The notes: generated by a model from the letters alone, not told the origin. Counted from the stretch's first letter, positions 1-8,329 are shown. The stretch is DNA of 64,000 nucleotides from Oceanidesulfovibrio marinus (GCF_013085545.1 NZ_CP039543.1:1364001-1428000); one strand, 5' to 3'. Program-made: numbers and translations.

Positions 1-1
1 C

Positions 2-778
2 ACCCTGGTGGAGGCCATGGACCACCTGCTGCCTTACGAGGACACGGAGATCGGCGGCGGGCTGGCCAAGCTGCTGAAACGGGACAAATGGGCGCTGCGC
101 ATCGGTGAACGCGTGGCCTCGCTGAAGACCATGGACGGCCGCGCCGTACTGACCATGGAGTCCGGCGAGACCATCGAGGCGGACAAGGCCCTGGTGGCCG
201 TGGGCCGCAAGCCCAACTCCGCCGGCATCGGCCTGGAGGCCGTGGGATGCGAGCTCGATTCCCGCGGTTTCGTGAAAACCGACGAGAACCTGAACGCCGC
301 GAAGAACATCTACGCCGTGGGCGACGTCAACGGCATCGCCCTGCTGGCCCACGCGGCTACGCATCAGGGCCACTACGTGGTGCGGCGCATCGCCGGCCGT
401 GAAGAGCAGCCCTACGCCGGTGGCGTCATCCCGGCCTGCGTGTACGGCAGCCACGAGGTGATGCGCGCCGGGCTTACCGAGGCCATGGCCGTGGAGGCCG
501 GCGGCACGGTGGAGGTCTCGCGCTTCCAGCTGGCGGCCAACCCGTACGCCCAGGCGCAGTCCGCAGGCTACGGCTTTGTGAAGGCAATCTGGATCAACGG
601 AACGCTCGCCGGGATCTCGGCCCTGGGCCACGGCGTTTCCCATCTGGTCACCCTGGCCGAGGTCCTGGTGCGGGAGAAGATCACCGTGGACCGCCTGGAC
701 CGCTACGTTTTCGCCCACCCCACCCTGGACGAGGGCCTTGCCGAGGCGCTCCGGGCGCCGCGCGAAGCCGTGTCGTAA
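2..778 (+). CDS. lpdA: Dihydrolipoamide dehydrogenase-like flavoprotein (C-terminal part)
   Basis: The gene is cut by the window edge; about 258 C-terminal residues remain, open from base 2. It belongs to the class I pyridine nucleotide-disulfide oxidoreductases, which oxidise a dihydrolipoyl group on a carrier protein with FAD and NAD+. What is seen: the end of the NAD domain with A-V-G-R-K-P-N, the second FAD-binding motif N-I-Y-A-V-G-D-V, and a C-terminal dimerisation domain ending with A-H-P-T-L-D-E, which holds the His-Glu pair five residues apart that acts as catalytic base in lipoamide dehydrogenases. The CxxxxC redox pair lies upstream of the window, so the exact member (Lpd, mercuric-reductase-like or another) cannot be settled. 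A strong terminator-like hairpin follows, so this is probably the last gene of its operon. Confidence 0.85.
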   Translation, partial: TLVEAMDHLLPYEDTEIGGGLAKLLKRDKWALRIGERVASLKTMDGRAVLTMESGETIEADKALVAVGRKPNSAGIGLEAVGCELDSRGFVKTDENLNAAKNIYAVGDVNGIALLAHAATHQGHYVVRRIAGREEQPYAGGVIPACVYGSHEVMRAGLTEAMAVEAGGTVEVSRFQLAANPYAQAQSAGYGFVKAIWINGTLAGISALGHGVSHLVTLAEVLVREKITVDRLDRYVFAHPTLDEGLAEALRAPREAVS

Positions 779-820
779 GAAATCACTGACGCCGGGTCGG
801 AATATTACCTACCCGGTATG

Positions 821-869
821 AAAAGCCCCGTTGCGCTGCGCCGCTGGCCTGCCGCATCGGGGCTTTTTT
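821..869 (+). terminator. Intrinsic terminator after lpdA
   Basis: A perfect 10-bp inverted repeat (821-830 with 858-867) based on AAAAGCCCCG, with a 27-nt loop that can itself fold, ends in a run of six T. A smaller imperfect hairpin (792-797 with 811-816) lies just before it. Confidence 0.8.
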
Positions 870-1268
870 CTTTGCACCCGCTGGTAATACGCTCCGCGAT
901 CCGCACCAGGATTGCATCGTATCGCTACTCGCGTCCCAAGACGGCGCCAAAGCTCCGTATCTCTCTGCCGGTCCGGTTGTCCTTTCCACGGCGTTGCATC
1001 CAATTTTCGGAGTGAAAACGGTGAAAGATATGTGAAAGTGAACGACAAAAACCGAAGACCCCCTTGCGCCAAAACTTCTAAGAGGGTAAGAGTAAGAGTT
1101 TCTGCAATGATCGAAACAAAATAAGTGCCAATTTTTTTATTTTTCAGTTTACAAAAAATTAATCAATGTTGTAGAAAAGACGTACACGCAGTGGGCGCGT
1201 GCTGTCTCCTTCGCCACCAGACGTTCGGGGCGGAGGTGGGGACTGATCCAGAAACCGTTGATATCTTC
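870..1268. other. Intergenic region, candidate promoter for the vWA-OmpA gene
   Basis: No gene is supported here. The right half (about 1120-1180) is markedly A/T-rich for this genome. TTTACA at 1148-1153 followed 16 bases later by TGTAGA at 1170-1175 is a possible sigma-70 promoter. A strong Shine-Dalgarno (GGAGG at 1269-1273) then sets the start of the next gene. Confidence 0.4.
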
Positions 1269-1280
1269 GGAGGTTAAGGA

Positions 1281-2303
1281 ATGATTAAGAAATCGTTTGT
1301 CCGTATCATGCTTCTGCTCCTGGCCGTGACCTTCATGGCCGTGCCGGCTGAAGCAAAGTGGAAAAAGGTTCCCAAGGTCGACAACTTCATCCTGTTCCAG
1401 GACTACTCTGGTTCCATGGCCATGCATCACGAAGCTTACAAGCAAGTGAAGATCGCCATGTCCAAGAAGGTTCTGGCGCGCATCAATGAGATGACTCCCG
1501 AGCTCGGCTACAACGCTTCTCTGCATACGTTCGCTCCGTTTGCCGAGATGCTGGCCATGGGCCCCTATGACAAGTCGGCCATGAGCTCCGCCATCGAGAA
1601 AATCCAGACCGACTACCCGATCTTCGGCCGCCTGACCCCCATGGGCCCCGGCATCTCCGAACTTCGCCCCGTTCTGGACAACCTCTCCGGCAAGACCGCC
1701 ATCATCATGCTTTCCGACGGTCGCCACAACAAGGGCGTTGATCCTGTCGCCGAAGCCACCGCCATCTACAACAGCTACCCCAACGTGTGCTTCCACGTGA
1801 TTTCCTTTGCCGAGGACGACTACGGCAAGGAGATCCTGGAGTCCATCGCTGCCCTGAACGACTGCTCCTGCGGCGTTGTGGACGGCTTCAAGCTGATGGA
1901 AGACGACGTGGCCCTCGAGGACTTCCTCAAGTGCGCCCTGTACGACCTCGTGAACGTGTGTGACAGCGAAGTCATCATGTTCCGCTCCATCCAGTTCGAC
2001 TTTGACCGTTCCTTCATCCGCGATGACATGAAGCCCATCCTCGACGAGGCTGCTCAGATCATCAAGGAGAACGACTGCAACTACGAGCTGGCTGGTCACA
2101 CCTGTAACATCGGTACCGAGCAGTACAACCAGGGCCTGTCCGAGCGCCGCGCGGCGTCCGTTAAGGAATACCTGGTTGGCCAGGGTGTCGATCCCATGAA
2201 GCTCACCACCGTTGGTTATGGCGAGCTGCAGCCCAAGTACGACAACTCCACTCGCGAAGGCCGTCGCCTGAACCGCCGCGTGGAGATCCGCGTGCTTCCC
2301 TAG
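1281..2303 (+). CDS. vWA domain-OmpA domain envelope protein
   Basis: 340 residues. An N-terminal signal peptide (about residues 1-25, cleavage after A-E-A) is followed by a von Willebrand A domain with the MIDAS motif D-Y-S-G-S near residue 41 and a later L-S-D-G-R loop. An OmpA C-terminal peptidoglycan-binding domain covers about residues 225-340. The protein probably sits in the outer membrane or periplasm and tethers a metal-dependent adhesion domain to the cell wall. The OmpA domain keeps Y-N-Q-G-L-S-E-R-R and N-R-R-V-E-I, but the usual G-H-T-D is G-H-T-C; that Asp is one of the residues that binds diaminopimelate in characterised OmpA domains. Several Cys residues suggest disulfides. 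The start is set by GGAGG seven bases upstream. It is probably monocistronic, being flanked by its own leader and a terminator. Its codon use suggests high expression (inference). Confidence 0.85.
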   Translation: MIKKSFVRIMLLLLAVTFMAVPAEAKWKKVPKVDNFILFQDYSGSMAMHHEAYKQVKIAMSKKVLARINEMTPELGYNASLHTFAPFAEMLAMGPYDKSAMSSAIEKIQTDYPIFGRLTPMGPGISELRPVLDNLSGKTAIIMLSDGRHNKGVDPVAEATAIYNSYPNVCFHVISFAEDDYGKEILESIAALNDCSCGVVDGFKLMEDDVALEDFLKCALYDLVNVCDSEVIMFRSIQFDFDRSFIRDDMKPILDEAAQIIKENDCNYELAGHTCNIGTEQYNQGLSERRAASVKEYLVGQGVDPMKLTTVGYGELQPKYDNSTREGRRLNRRVEIRVLP

Positions 2304-2322
2304 CTGAGTAAAACAGCGTAAC

Positions 2323-2363
2323 ATCCCAGCGGCGCCCAAGTTGCGCCGCTGGGATTCTTTTTT
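2323..2363 (+). terminator. Strong intrinsic terminator after the vWA-OmpA gene
   Basis: A perfect 13-bp stem (2323-2335 with 2343-2355), a 7-nt loop, then T-T-C and six T. This is the clearest rho-independent terminator in the window. Confidence 0.92.
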
Positions 2364-2383
2364 GGAAGAGGTTGGAGACGTTC

Positions 2384-3709
2384 ATGACCCGGACCCTATG
2401 CCTTACCCGCTGTTTACTTTTCATCGCCCTTTTGCTCGCCCCCTGCGGGGTTCGCGCTCAGGACTCTCCAGCCCCCTCTTCCTCTTCGAGCTTTTCCGGG
2501 GGAAAGCCTGTCGGCGGCGCCAAAGCCGGTATTGCCTTGGCTGCACCAGACAAGGCCACAACCACTCCCTCCCCCCTTGCCGTGTACGAACACGCTAGGG
2601 CCGTGCCCGAGGTCAAGGCCGACCGGGCCGTCGCCCCTTTCGCATCCGGCGCGACCGCCTCGGCGGATGAGTACCAATCCATCGTTCCCTTTGAATCCGA
2701 GCTTTTCCAGGAGCCCAATCCCTACCAGGTGGACACGTCCCTGGAAGAACTGCTTTCTCCCAAATCCCTGGCCGCCCTTCCGCCAGATCTCGTACGCGAG
2801 CCCGGGGCCGCCATCGAGGGGTGGCCTTACAGCATAGATACGGCTCCGTTCGACGAGGAAGCCGTGGACGACCTTGCGACACGGGTCGCCGCCGCCAAGG
2901 AAGCGCGGCGCATAGCCCGGGAACGCAAGGCCATGCAGGAGCGCGAGCGCAAGGCGGCGGAAGCCAAACGCCTGGCCGAGCAGAAGCGCAAGGAAGAAGA
3001 GGCCAAGCGTCTGGCCGAGGAAAAGCGTAAGGAAGAGGAAGCCGCGGCCCAACGCATTGCCGAGCAGCAGCGCAAGGCCGAGGAGCTCAAGAAGAAGGCG
3101 GAGGCCCAGCGTCTGGAGGCGTTACGCCGCAAGGAGCTCGCCGAAGCCAAACCCCAGGCGCAGCCCAAGCCGGTGGAGAAGGCGCCCGAAGTGGTGAAGA
3201 AGCCGGTCACCAAGCAACCTGAGGTCGCGCAAAAGCCCGCCCCAGCCGAGCAGAAGCAGGTGGCCATGGCGCCACAGCCCAAGCCGGCTACCAAGAAACC
3301 TTCCGCCGCGTACGCCCGTCCAGGCGGCCGGCTGGAGACCGACCCCACCGTGCTTGCCAACCCCAAGGCCGCCAAGGCCCTGGAGCAGTTCAAACATTTC
3401 GCGCTGGAATGGCTGGCCAAGAACAACCGGAGCTATGTGAAAGGCACCCGGGAGCACGTCAAGGTCACCCAGGAAGGCAACCTCTACGTCGCCCAGTACA
3501 TGCAGTCTGAGCCCAGCTCCCTGGAAACCCTGGTCAAACCCTCGGAGTACGAGCACACACCCTTCATCGGCGTGATGCGCTACGAGGAGAAGCTGTTCCG
3601 CTCCGAAGGGTCCACGGCCGAGGCGGCCAAGAGCGGCACGTTCCAGGAAGTGGACTCCACACGCATCACGGAAATCTTCCGCTACGCCAAAAACAAGTGG
3701 CAGTATTGA
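2384..3709 (+). CDS. TolA-like periplasmic protein with charged coiled coil, unknown function
   Basis: 441 residues from ATG 2384; GGAG at 2374-2377 fits this start better than the in-frame TTG at 2372. A signal peptide (about 25 residues, ending G-V-R-A) precedes a Ser/Pro-rich stretch, then a long Lys/Glu/Ala coiled coil at about residues 165-255 built from K-R-x-A-E-E-K-R-K-E-E-E type units. A Pro/Lys/Gln linker and a compact C-terminal domain (about 320-441) rich in aromatic residues follow. The coiled coil resembles the TolA stalk, but I do not recognise the C-terminal domain as TolA domain III. A role in spanning the periplasm is an inference from shape only. No partner gene is adjacent. 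Confidence 0.7.
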   Translation: MTRTLCLTRCLLFIALLLAPCGVRAQDSPAPSSSSSFSGGKPVGGAKAGIALAAPDKATTTPSPLAVYEHARAVPEVKADRAVAPFASGATASADEYQSIVPFESELFQEPNPYQVDTSLEELLSPKSLAALPPDLVREPGAAIEGWPYSIDTAPFDEEAVDDLATRVAAAKEARRIARERKAMQERERKAAEAKRLAEQKRKEEEAKRLAEEKRKEEEAAAQRIAEQQRKAEELKKKAEAQRLEALRRKELAEAKPQAQPKPVEKAPEVVKKPVTKQPEVAQKPAPAEQKQVAMAPQPKPATKKPSAAYARPGGRLETDPTVLANPKAAKALEQFKHFALEWLAKNNRSYVKGTREHVKVTQEGNLYVAQYMQSEPSSLETLVKPSEYEHTPFIGVMRYEEKLFRSEGSTAEAAKSGTFQEVDSTRITEIFRYAKNKWQY

Positions 3710-4143
3710 GCAGCCTCGATCGCATATCCTTCCACCAATGGGACGGATAGTATCGTTGTGTGAGGGGCAACTCGTCTCTCTCTGCCGCTTCAGTCACATC
3801 CACACTGGCGTATCGAGTACGATTCAGTAGTCGTCTCCATCCCGCAATTCGCTGTATTCCCAGTCGAAGCAGGAGAACAGCTCCTCTTCTTCGCGGTCCT
3901 GTGATTGTTCATGACGAACCCGTCCCAGAAACAACAAGCTCGTGTGGCCTTTGCTTTTCCGCATCGCATTGGGTGCTACGTGTTGGCAAAACGGTTGTCG
4001 CGGCCAGAGTCGCCCGCTCAAAGTAATCGGTGTAAATGAGCATACCGTCTTGACGCAGTGGCACCACTGCGGTAGTCCTATACGATAGTCCTTGTGCCTT
4101 GAACTGTAAGGCACTCTTTTTGTTATCTATTGTAGCTATCTAT
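3710..4143. other. Intergenic region with a possible gene remnant
   Basis: About 430 bases without a convincing intact gene. On the minus strand, 3824-3920 reads as a coding-like tail rich in Glu, Asp and aromatic residues (see the pseudogene entry). The right end (about 4110-4143) is A/T-rich and probably carries the peroxiredoxin promoter. I could not settle on a -35/-10 pair or a PerR/OxyR site. Confidence 0.4.
3824..3920 (-). pseudogene. Possible remnant of a minus-strand gene (acidic C-terminal tail)
   Basis: The minus strand from about 3920 down to a TGA at 3824-3826 encodes a peptide ending E-E-E-E-L-F-S-C-F-D-W-E-Y then S-E-L-R-D-G-D-D-Y. Its codons (GAC CGC GAA GAG CTG TTC TCC TGC TTC) look like those of real genes here, whereas the frame further upstream does not look coding. 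This may be the surviving 3' end of a decayed gene, or a short gene whose start I cannot place. No family is recognised. Confidence 0.3.
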
Positions 4144-4156
4144 AGGAGATTGACTT

Positions 4157-4801
4157 ATGAGCTGTGACACTGGATACCACCACGATCATCCGCATTTTCA
4201 TCCTGTTGAACACGCCGTCATCGGCAAGCCAGTCAAAGACTTCACCATGGAAGTCTTCGATCCCGAGGAAGGCGGCTTTGGCGAAGTATCCCTGGAAGCC
4301 CTCAAGGACCAGAAAAAGTGGGTCATCCTCTTTTTCTATCCGGCGGACTTCACCTTTGTTTGCCCCACAGAGCTGGCCGACCTGGCCGCAAAGCACTCCG
4401 AGCTCAAGGCCAAGAACTGCGAGGTGCTCTCCGTCTCCACGGACACCAAGTTCACCCATCTGGCCTGGAAGAACGACGAGGTGCTGCTGAAGGACGTGAA
4501 GTACAAAATGGCCGCCGACCACACCGGCGTGGTCTCCCGCTACTTCGGCGTGTACGATTGCGAAAGCGGCGTGGCCCAGCGCGGCACGTTCATCATCAAC
4601 CCCGAGGGCATCCTCGTGGGCACCGAGATCACCTTCCAGAACGTGGGCCGCAACGCCGACGAGCTGGTGCGCAAGCTGGATGCCAGCATCTATCTGCAGG
4701 ACCACCCGGCCGAGGCCTGCCCGGCCAAATGGACCCCGGGCGAGAAGACCCTCACCCCTTCCGAAAAGCTTGTCGGCAAGGTGGGTGAGGAGCTCAAGTA
4801 G
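4157..4801 (+). CDS. 2-Cys peroxiredoxin (AhpC/Prx1 type)
   Basis: 214 residues. The enzyme reduces hydrogen peroxide, organic peroxides or peroxynitrite in the cytoplasm, using thioredoxin or AhpF-like partners. The peroxidatic Cys lies in F-V-C-P-T-E (C69) and the resolving Cys in E-A-C-P-A-K-W (C188), so it is a typical 2-Cys Prx of normal length. The first 20 residues are unusually His-rich (H-H-D-H-P-H-F-H) and could bind metal; this tail is not part of the usual fold. AGGAGA at 4144-4149 sets the start. No reductase gene is adjacent. A bidirectional terminator separates it from the convergent ferredoxin gene. Confidence 0.92.
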   Translation: MSCDTGYHHDHPHFHPVEHAVIGKPVKDFTMEVFDPEEGGFGEVSLEALKDQKKWVILFFYPADFTFVCPTELADLAAKHSELKAKNCEVLSVSTDTKFTHLAWKNDEVLLKDVKYKMAADHTGVVSRYFGVYDCESGVAQRGTFIINPEGILVGTEITFQNVGRNADELVRKLDASIYLQDHPAEACPAKWTPGEKTLTPSEKLVGKVGEELK

Positions 4802-4823
4802 CCCCAGTCCTGTCCACAATGAA

Positions 4824-4863
4824 AAAAGCCGCGGCTCCCAGACTTTTCGGGACCGCGGCTTTT
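4824..4863. terminator. Bidirectional terminator between peroxiredoxin and ferredoxin
   Basis: AAAAGCCGCGG (4824-4834) pairs with CCGCGGCTTTT (4853-4863); the stem extends inward by TCCC/GGGA after one bulged base. A-run and T-run flanks let it serve both converging genes. Confidence 0.85.
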
Positions 4864-4891
4864 ATAGTTCAAGGGCACAAGGGGCCGGGCG

Positions 4892-5098
4892 CTACTCCTC
4901 CTCCATGTCCTCCATCTCGATACAGTCCTCGGGACAGTAGGCGCAGAGCTCGCGCACGACATCCTCGTCCGCGCATTCCTTCTTGAGAAACGGCATGCCA
5001 GTATTCTCGTCGATCTCGAAACAGTCCGGCGCGATGGACACGCAGGCCTCACATTGCTTGCAACCGCCAAGACTGAAGTTGATACGCTTCTTGCTCAC
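4892..5098 (-). CDS. Small [4Fe-4S] ferredoxin
   Basis: 68 residues from a GTG start, with an AGGGAGA Shine-Dalgarno just upstream. The cluster ligands are C13, C16 and C19 (C-K-Q-C-E-A-C) plus the distal C55 in C-P; further Cys at 26, 42, 52 and 59 could form a disulfide or a second site, as in monocluster ferredoxins of Desulfovibrio and Clostridia relatives. The C-terminus is very acidic (E-M-E-D-M-E-E-E), typical of an electron carrier. It would shuttle low-potential electrons in the cytoplasm; the partner enzyme is not evident from its neighbours. Confidence 0.85.
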   Translation of the reverse strand: MSKKRINFSLGGCKQCEACVSIAPDCFEIDENTGMPFLKKECADEDVVRELCAYCPEDCIEMEDMEEE

Positions 5099-5210
5099 GT
5101 GGCTCTCCCTGTAGTAAAGCCGATTTCGTTCACTGCAATTCGCCGATATCCCAGGGCCTCCTGCCGTGGGCCCTATCTAAGGTAATACACGACAACACGG
5201 ATGGAAGGGT

Positions 5211-6518
5211 ATGGACACACCAAAAAAAGAGACGCCGACTCCCGGGCAGGACGCAAACAACAGCAGCAATAGTCTGGGAAACTTCTTTGCCCGGGGAACA
5301 CGGCCGTTCCTGCTCGTCATTCTCGTCTTCGCGCTGTATCTTGCTTTCACCATCCTCCGGCCGTTCCTGTCCACCATCATTTTCGCCACCATCCTGGCCG
5401 CGCTGTCCCAATCCGTGCACACGTGGCTGCTGCGCAAGCTGAACGGCCGCAAAAACGTGGCCGCCCTGGCCACGGTCGTGCTGCTTTCCCTGGTCATCAT
5501 CCTGCCCCTGTTCCTGGTGGGCACGGCCATGGTCAGCCAGGGGCTCGACTTCGCCTCCACCATGCGCACATGGATCGACAGCGGCGACGTGGACAAGCTC
5601 CTGGACCGCTCCATCATCGACAGAGCGCTCGGCTGGGTGGACATCCACGTATCCTTCCTGGATCTGCGCTCCATAGATTTCCAGAGCGGGCTGCTTTCGC
5701 TGACCCAGCGCATCTCCGAGCAATTCCTCAAGCAGGGCTACGAGGTCGTGGGCAACTTCGCCAGCCTCGTGGTGCGGTTCATGATCATGATCTTCGTCGC
5801 GTTCTACCTGGTGCGCGACGGCGAGAGCATCGTCAAGGCCATCAAGCACCTCTCCCCCCTGCGCGAGGACCAGGAGGACCGCATCTTCACCAAGATCCGC
5901 GCCGTGGCGCGGTCCGTGCTCATGGGCTCCCTGGTCACGGCCCTGCTGCAGGGCATCGCCGCCGGCATCGGGCTGGTCTTCGTGGGGGTTCCGGCCGTGT
6001 TCTGGGGCACCATGATCGCCTTCAGCTCGCTCATCCCCGTGGTCGGCACAGCGCTTATCTGGGTGCCCATCACAATCTACCTGCTGCTTATCGGCCATCT
6101 CCAGTCCGCGTTGTTCTTCGCCATCTGGTGCGCCGTGGTGGTCGGCTCCATCGACAACTTCATCCGGCCCTACCTCATGCGCGGCGAGGGCGGCCTGTCG
6201 CCCTTCTACATCTTCCTCGCCATCATCGGCGGCATCCAGGTGTTCGGCCTTGCCGGCCTGCTGTACGGCCCGCTCATCATCGGCTTCGCCATGGTCATGC
6301 TGCTCATCTACGAGGAAGAGTTCCGCGCCATCCTTCTGGAAAACGAGCCGGCCATTCCTGACGGACCGGAGATTGTCCGCGCCATCACCTCCTTCGAAGG
6401 GGACGGCGAGGATGCTTCCGAGGAAGAACACGCAACGGGCGGTTCTTCAGAGCAACGCACCGGGGATGGATCTGCACCGCAAGAAGACGCCACAGAGGAC
6501 GATTCCGCAGAAAAATAA
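5211..6518 (+). CDS. AI-2E family transporter (PerM/YtvI/TqsA superfamily)
   Basis: 435 residues. Hydrophobic segments at about 30-50, 52-72, 83-105, 185-205, 240-265, 270-300, 305-325 and 335-365 give the eight-helix pattern of this family, with the long soluble loop between helices 3 and 4 that is typical of it. Members have been linked to AI-2 export, Na+(Li+)/H+ antiport and other small-molecule efflux, so the substrate cannot be assigned. The N-terminal 25 residues are polar. The C-terminal 60 residues are acidic, rich in Glu, Asp, Ser and Gly, and probably disordered in the cytoplasm. It seems to be monocistronic. Confidence 0.85.
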   Translation: MDTPKKETPTPGQDANNSSNSLGNFFARGTRPFLLVILVFALYLAFTILRPFLSTIIFATILAALSQSVHTWLLRKLNGRKNVAALATVVLLSLVIILPLFLVGTAMVSQGLDFASTMRTWIDSGDVDKLLDRSIIDRALGWVDIHVSFLDLRSIDFQSGLLSLTQRISEQFLKQGYEVVGNFASLVVRFMIMIFVAFYLVRDGESIVKAIKHLSPLREDQEDRIFTKIRAVARSVLMGSLVTALLQGIAAGIGLVFVGVPAVFWGTMIAFSSLIPVVGTALIWVPITIYLLLIGHLQSALFFAIWCAVVVGSIDNFIRPYLMRGEGGLSPFYIFLAIIGGIQVFGLAGLLYGPLIIGFAMVMLLIYEEEFRAILLENEPAIPDGPEIVRAITSFEGDGEDASEEEHATGGSSEQRTGDGSAPQEDATEDDSAEK

Positions 6519-6755
6519 ACGCCATCCCGCCGATTATTTTTTATGTAGTACACCGCTGCAATCCGAAATACTGTTCTCCTTGCGCATTGTGGAACATTTG
6601 TTTCTTCATGCCCGTGTTTTCACGAGGCTGTAAACATGTTGCCACATGTTCGACACGGCCTTCCTGCACTCAACACGAAAGGAAGACCGAATTGTGATCA
6701 TGCCATGATCGCAACATGTTTGTACAACTCGCCAAACAGCACGGAGGAAAGAGGG
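6519..6755 (+). other. Leader region of the alkaline phosphatase gene
   Basis: No gene is supported. The open frame of the phosphatase runs up to 6636, but this part encodes no signal peptide and precedes the strong Shine-Dalgarno at 6743-6754. The region holds the Pho-box-like repeats at 6617-6656 and a short imperfect palindrome, TGATCATGCCATGATCG (6694-6710). Confidence 0.5.
6617..6656 (+). promoter_or_regulatory. Candidate Pho box (PhoB binding repeats) for the alkaline phosphatase
   Basis: Four 7-mers spaced exactly 11 bases apart resemble the PhoB half-site CTGTCAT/C: TTTTCAC (6617), CTGTAAA (6628), TTGCCAC (6639) and TCGACAC (6650). Each matches at four or five of seven positions. The 11-bp period is the hallmark of Pho boxes, and the gene behind it is a phosphatase. 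The matches are individually weak. Confidence 0.45.
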
Positions 6756-8240
6756 ATGCGCACCATTCGTTGTAAAACCATGAAGAGCGCGGCGCTTTTT
6801 GTCGCGTTCGTTCTGCTTACCGCAGCGCCGGCCCTGGCCAAGACCGGTCTCTACGACGGTAAGCCGGCCAAGTATGTGTTCCTGTTCATCGGCGACGGCA
6901 TGGGCCTGCCCCAAAAGGCCGCCACCGCCCAGTTCGCCGGCAAGACCCTGGTGATGGACGAGTTCCCGGCCCAGGGAATCACCACCACCTACGCCGCTGA
7001 CCGCTTCATCACCGACTCCGCCGCCGCCGGCACGGCCATCGCTTCCGGCGTGAAGACAAACTGCGGCATGATCGGCATGACTCCCGACCAGCAGAACGTG
7101 AAGACCATTGCCGAGATCGCCAAGGAAAACGGCATGAAGGTCGGCATCATTTCCAGCGTCTCCATCGACCACGCTACCCCGGCTTCCTTCTACTCCCACG
7201 TGAAGAGCCGCTCCATGTATCACAACATCGACCACGCCCTGGTCGAGAGCGACTTCGACTTTTTCGGTGGCGGCGGCCTCAAGGACCCCGCAGGCAAGCG
7301 TGTGCTCAAGAAGGACCCCAACGCCAAGACCCTGGGCGACGCTATTGCCAAAGCCAAGGACAACGGCTTCACCGTGGTGACCGCCAAGAAGGACTTCATG
7401 GGCCTCAAGCCCGGCTCCGGCAAGGTCCTGGCCTACAATGACTGGCTGCAGGACTCCGGCGCCCTGCCCTACGACATGGACAACCGCGCCGAGGACATCA
7501 CCCTGCCCGAGTTCACCGAGAAGGCCATCGAGCTCCTGGACAACGACAAGGGCTTCTTCATCATGATTGAGGGCGGCAAGATCGACTGGGCCTGCCACGC
7601 CAACGACGCTGTGGCCGCCATCAAGGACACCGTGGCCTTTGACGAGGCCGTGCAGAAGGCCGTGGCCTTTGCCGAGAAGCACCCCGGCGAGGTCCTCATC
7701 GTGACCACCGGCGACCACGAGTGTGGCGGTCTGACCGTCGGCTTTGCCGGCACCAAGTACGACTCCGACTTCCAGGTGCTCGGCAACCAGAAGATCTCCT
7801 TCACCAAGTTCGATCAGGACGTGATGGAGAGCTACAAGGGCGACTTCGACGGCATCAAGCCCGTCATCACCGAGAACTTCGGCCTCAAGTTCGAGGGCAA
7901 CCCCAAGTCTGACCCCATGGTCCTGACCGACTACCAGAAAGTGCAGCTTCAGGACGCCTTCAAGCAGGCCATGCTGGGCGACAAGGAACGCGCTGCAGAC
8001 GACACCACGTACCTCCTGTACGGCGGGTACAACCCCCTCACCGTGCAGATCACGCACATCCTGAACAACAAGGCCGGCCTTGCCTGGACCTCCTACTCCC
8101 ACACCGCCGTGCCGATCGGCACCTCCGCCATGGGCGTGGGCGAGGACAGCTTCAACGGCTACTACGACAACACTGACGTGGCCAAGAAGCTCATGGCCGT
8201 CATGGGCGTGGACTCCAAGGTCCACATGGCCCAGAACTAG
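6756..8240 (+). CDS. phoA: Secreted alkaline phosphatase (PhoA family)
   Basis: 494 residues from ATG 6756 (GGAGGAAAGAGGG just upstream). A longer frame to 6636 exists, but only from 6756 does the product begin with a proper signal peptide (M-R-T-I-R ... A-P-A-L-A). The family cleaves phosphomonoesters in the periplasm with two Zn and one Mg. Motifs seen: I-G-D-G-M-G (metal), T-D-S-A-A-A-G-T-A with the nucleophilic Ser, I-D-H-A-T-P (Mg site region), G-G-K-I-D-W-A-C-H-A-N-D and T-G-D-H-E-C-G-G (Zn ligands). Length is normal. The upstream Pho-box-like repeats and the phoBR genes at 36-39 kb suggest induction by phosphate starvation. Confidence 0.93.
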   Translation: MRTIRCKTMKSAALFVAFVLLTAAPALAKTGLYDGKPAKYVFLFIGDGMGLPQKAATAQFAGKTLVMDEFPAQGITTTYAADRFITDSAAAGTAIASGVKTNCGMIGMTPDQQNVKTIAEIAKENGMKVGIISSVSIDHATPASFYSHVKSRSMYHNIDHALVESDFDFFGGGGLKDPAGKRVLKKDPNAKTLGDAIAKAKDNGFTVVTAKKDFMGLKPGSGKVLAYNDWLQDSGALPYDMDNRAEDITLPEFTEKAIELLDNDKGFFIMIEGGKIDWACHANDAVAAIKDTVAFDEAVQKAVAFAEKHPGEVLIVTTGDHECGGLTVGFAGTKYDSDFQVLGNQKISFTKFDQDVMESYKGDFDGIKPVITENFGLKFEGNPKSDPMVLTDYQKVQLQDAFKQAMLGDKERAADDTTYLLYGGYNPLTVQITHILNNKAGLAWTSYSHTAVPIGTSAMGVGEDSFNGYYDNTDVAKKLMAVMGVDSKVHMAQN

Positions 8241-8262
8241 CTCGTACGTATCGCGGCTGAAT

Positions 8263-8293
8263 GGGGGCGGGGCACATGTCCCGTCCCCTTTTT
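8263..8293 (+). terminator. Terminator after the alkaline phosphatase
   Basis: A 9-bp stem (8263-8271 with 8280-8288, one G-U pair), an 8-nt loop and five T. It covers the ATG codons at 8261 and 8276 that a longest-frame call would use for the next gene, which argues against those starts. Confidence 0.8.
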
Positions 8294-8329
8294 CTTCAAC
8301 CTTCCCACGAGCCTTGCGAGAACACCACT

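Noticed and set aside
5130-6431. 433-residue open frame on the minus strand opposite the AI-2E transporter
   Set aside because: It is rich in His, Glu, Asp and Gly in the pattern seen on the antisense strand of GC-rich genes, and the plus-strand frame has clear family motifs.
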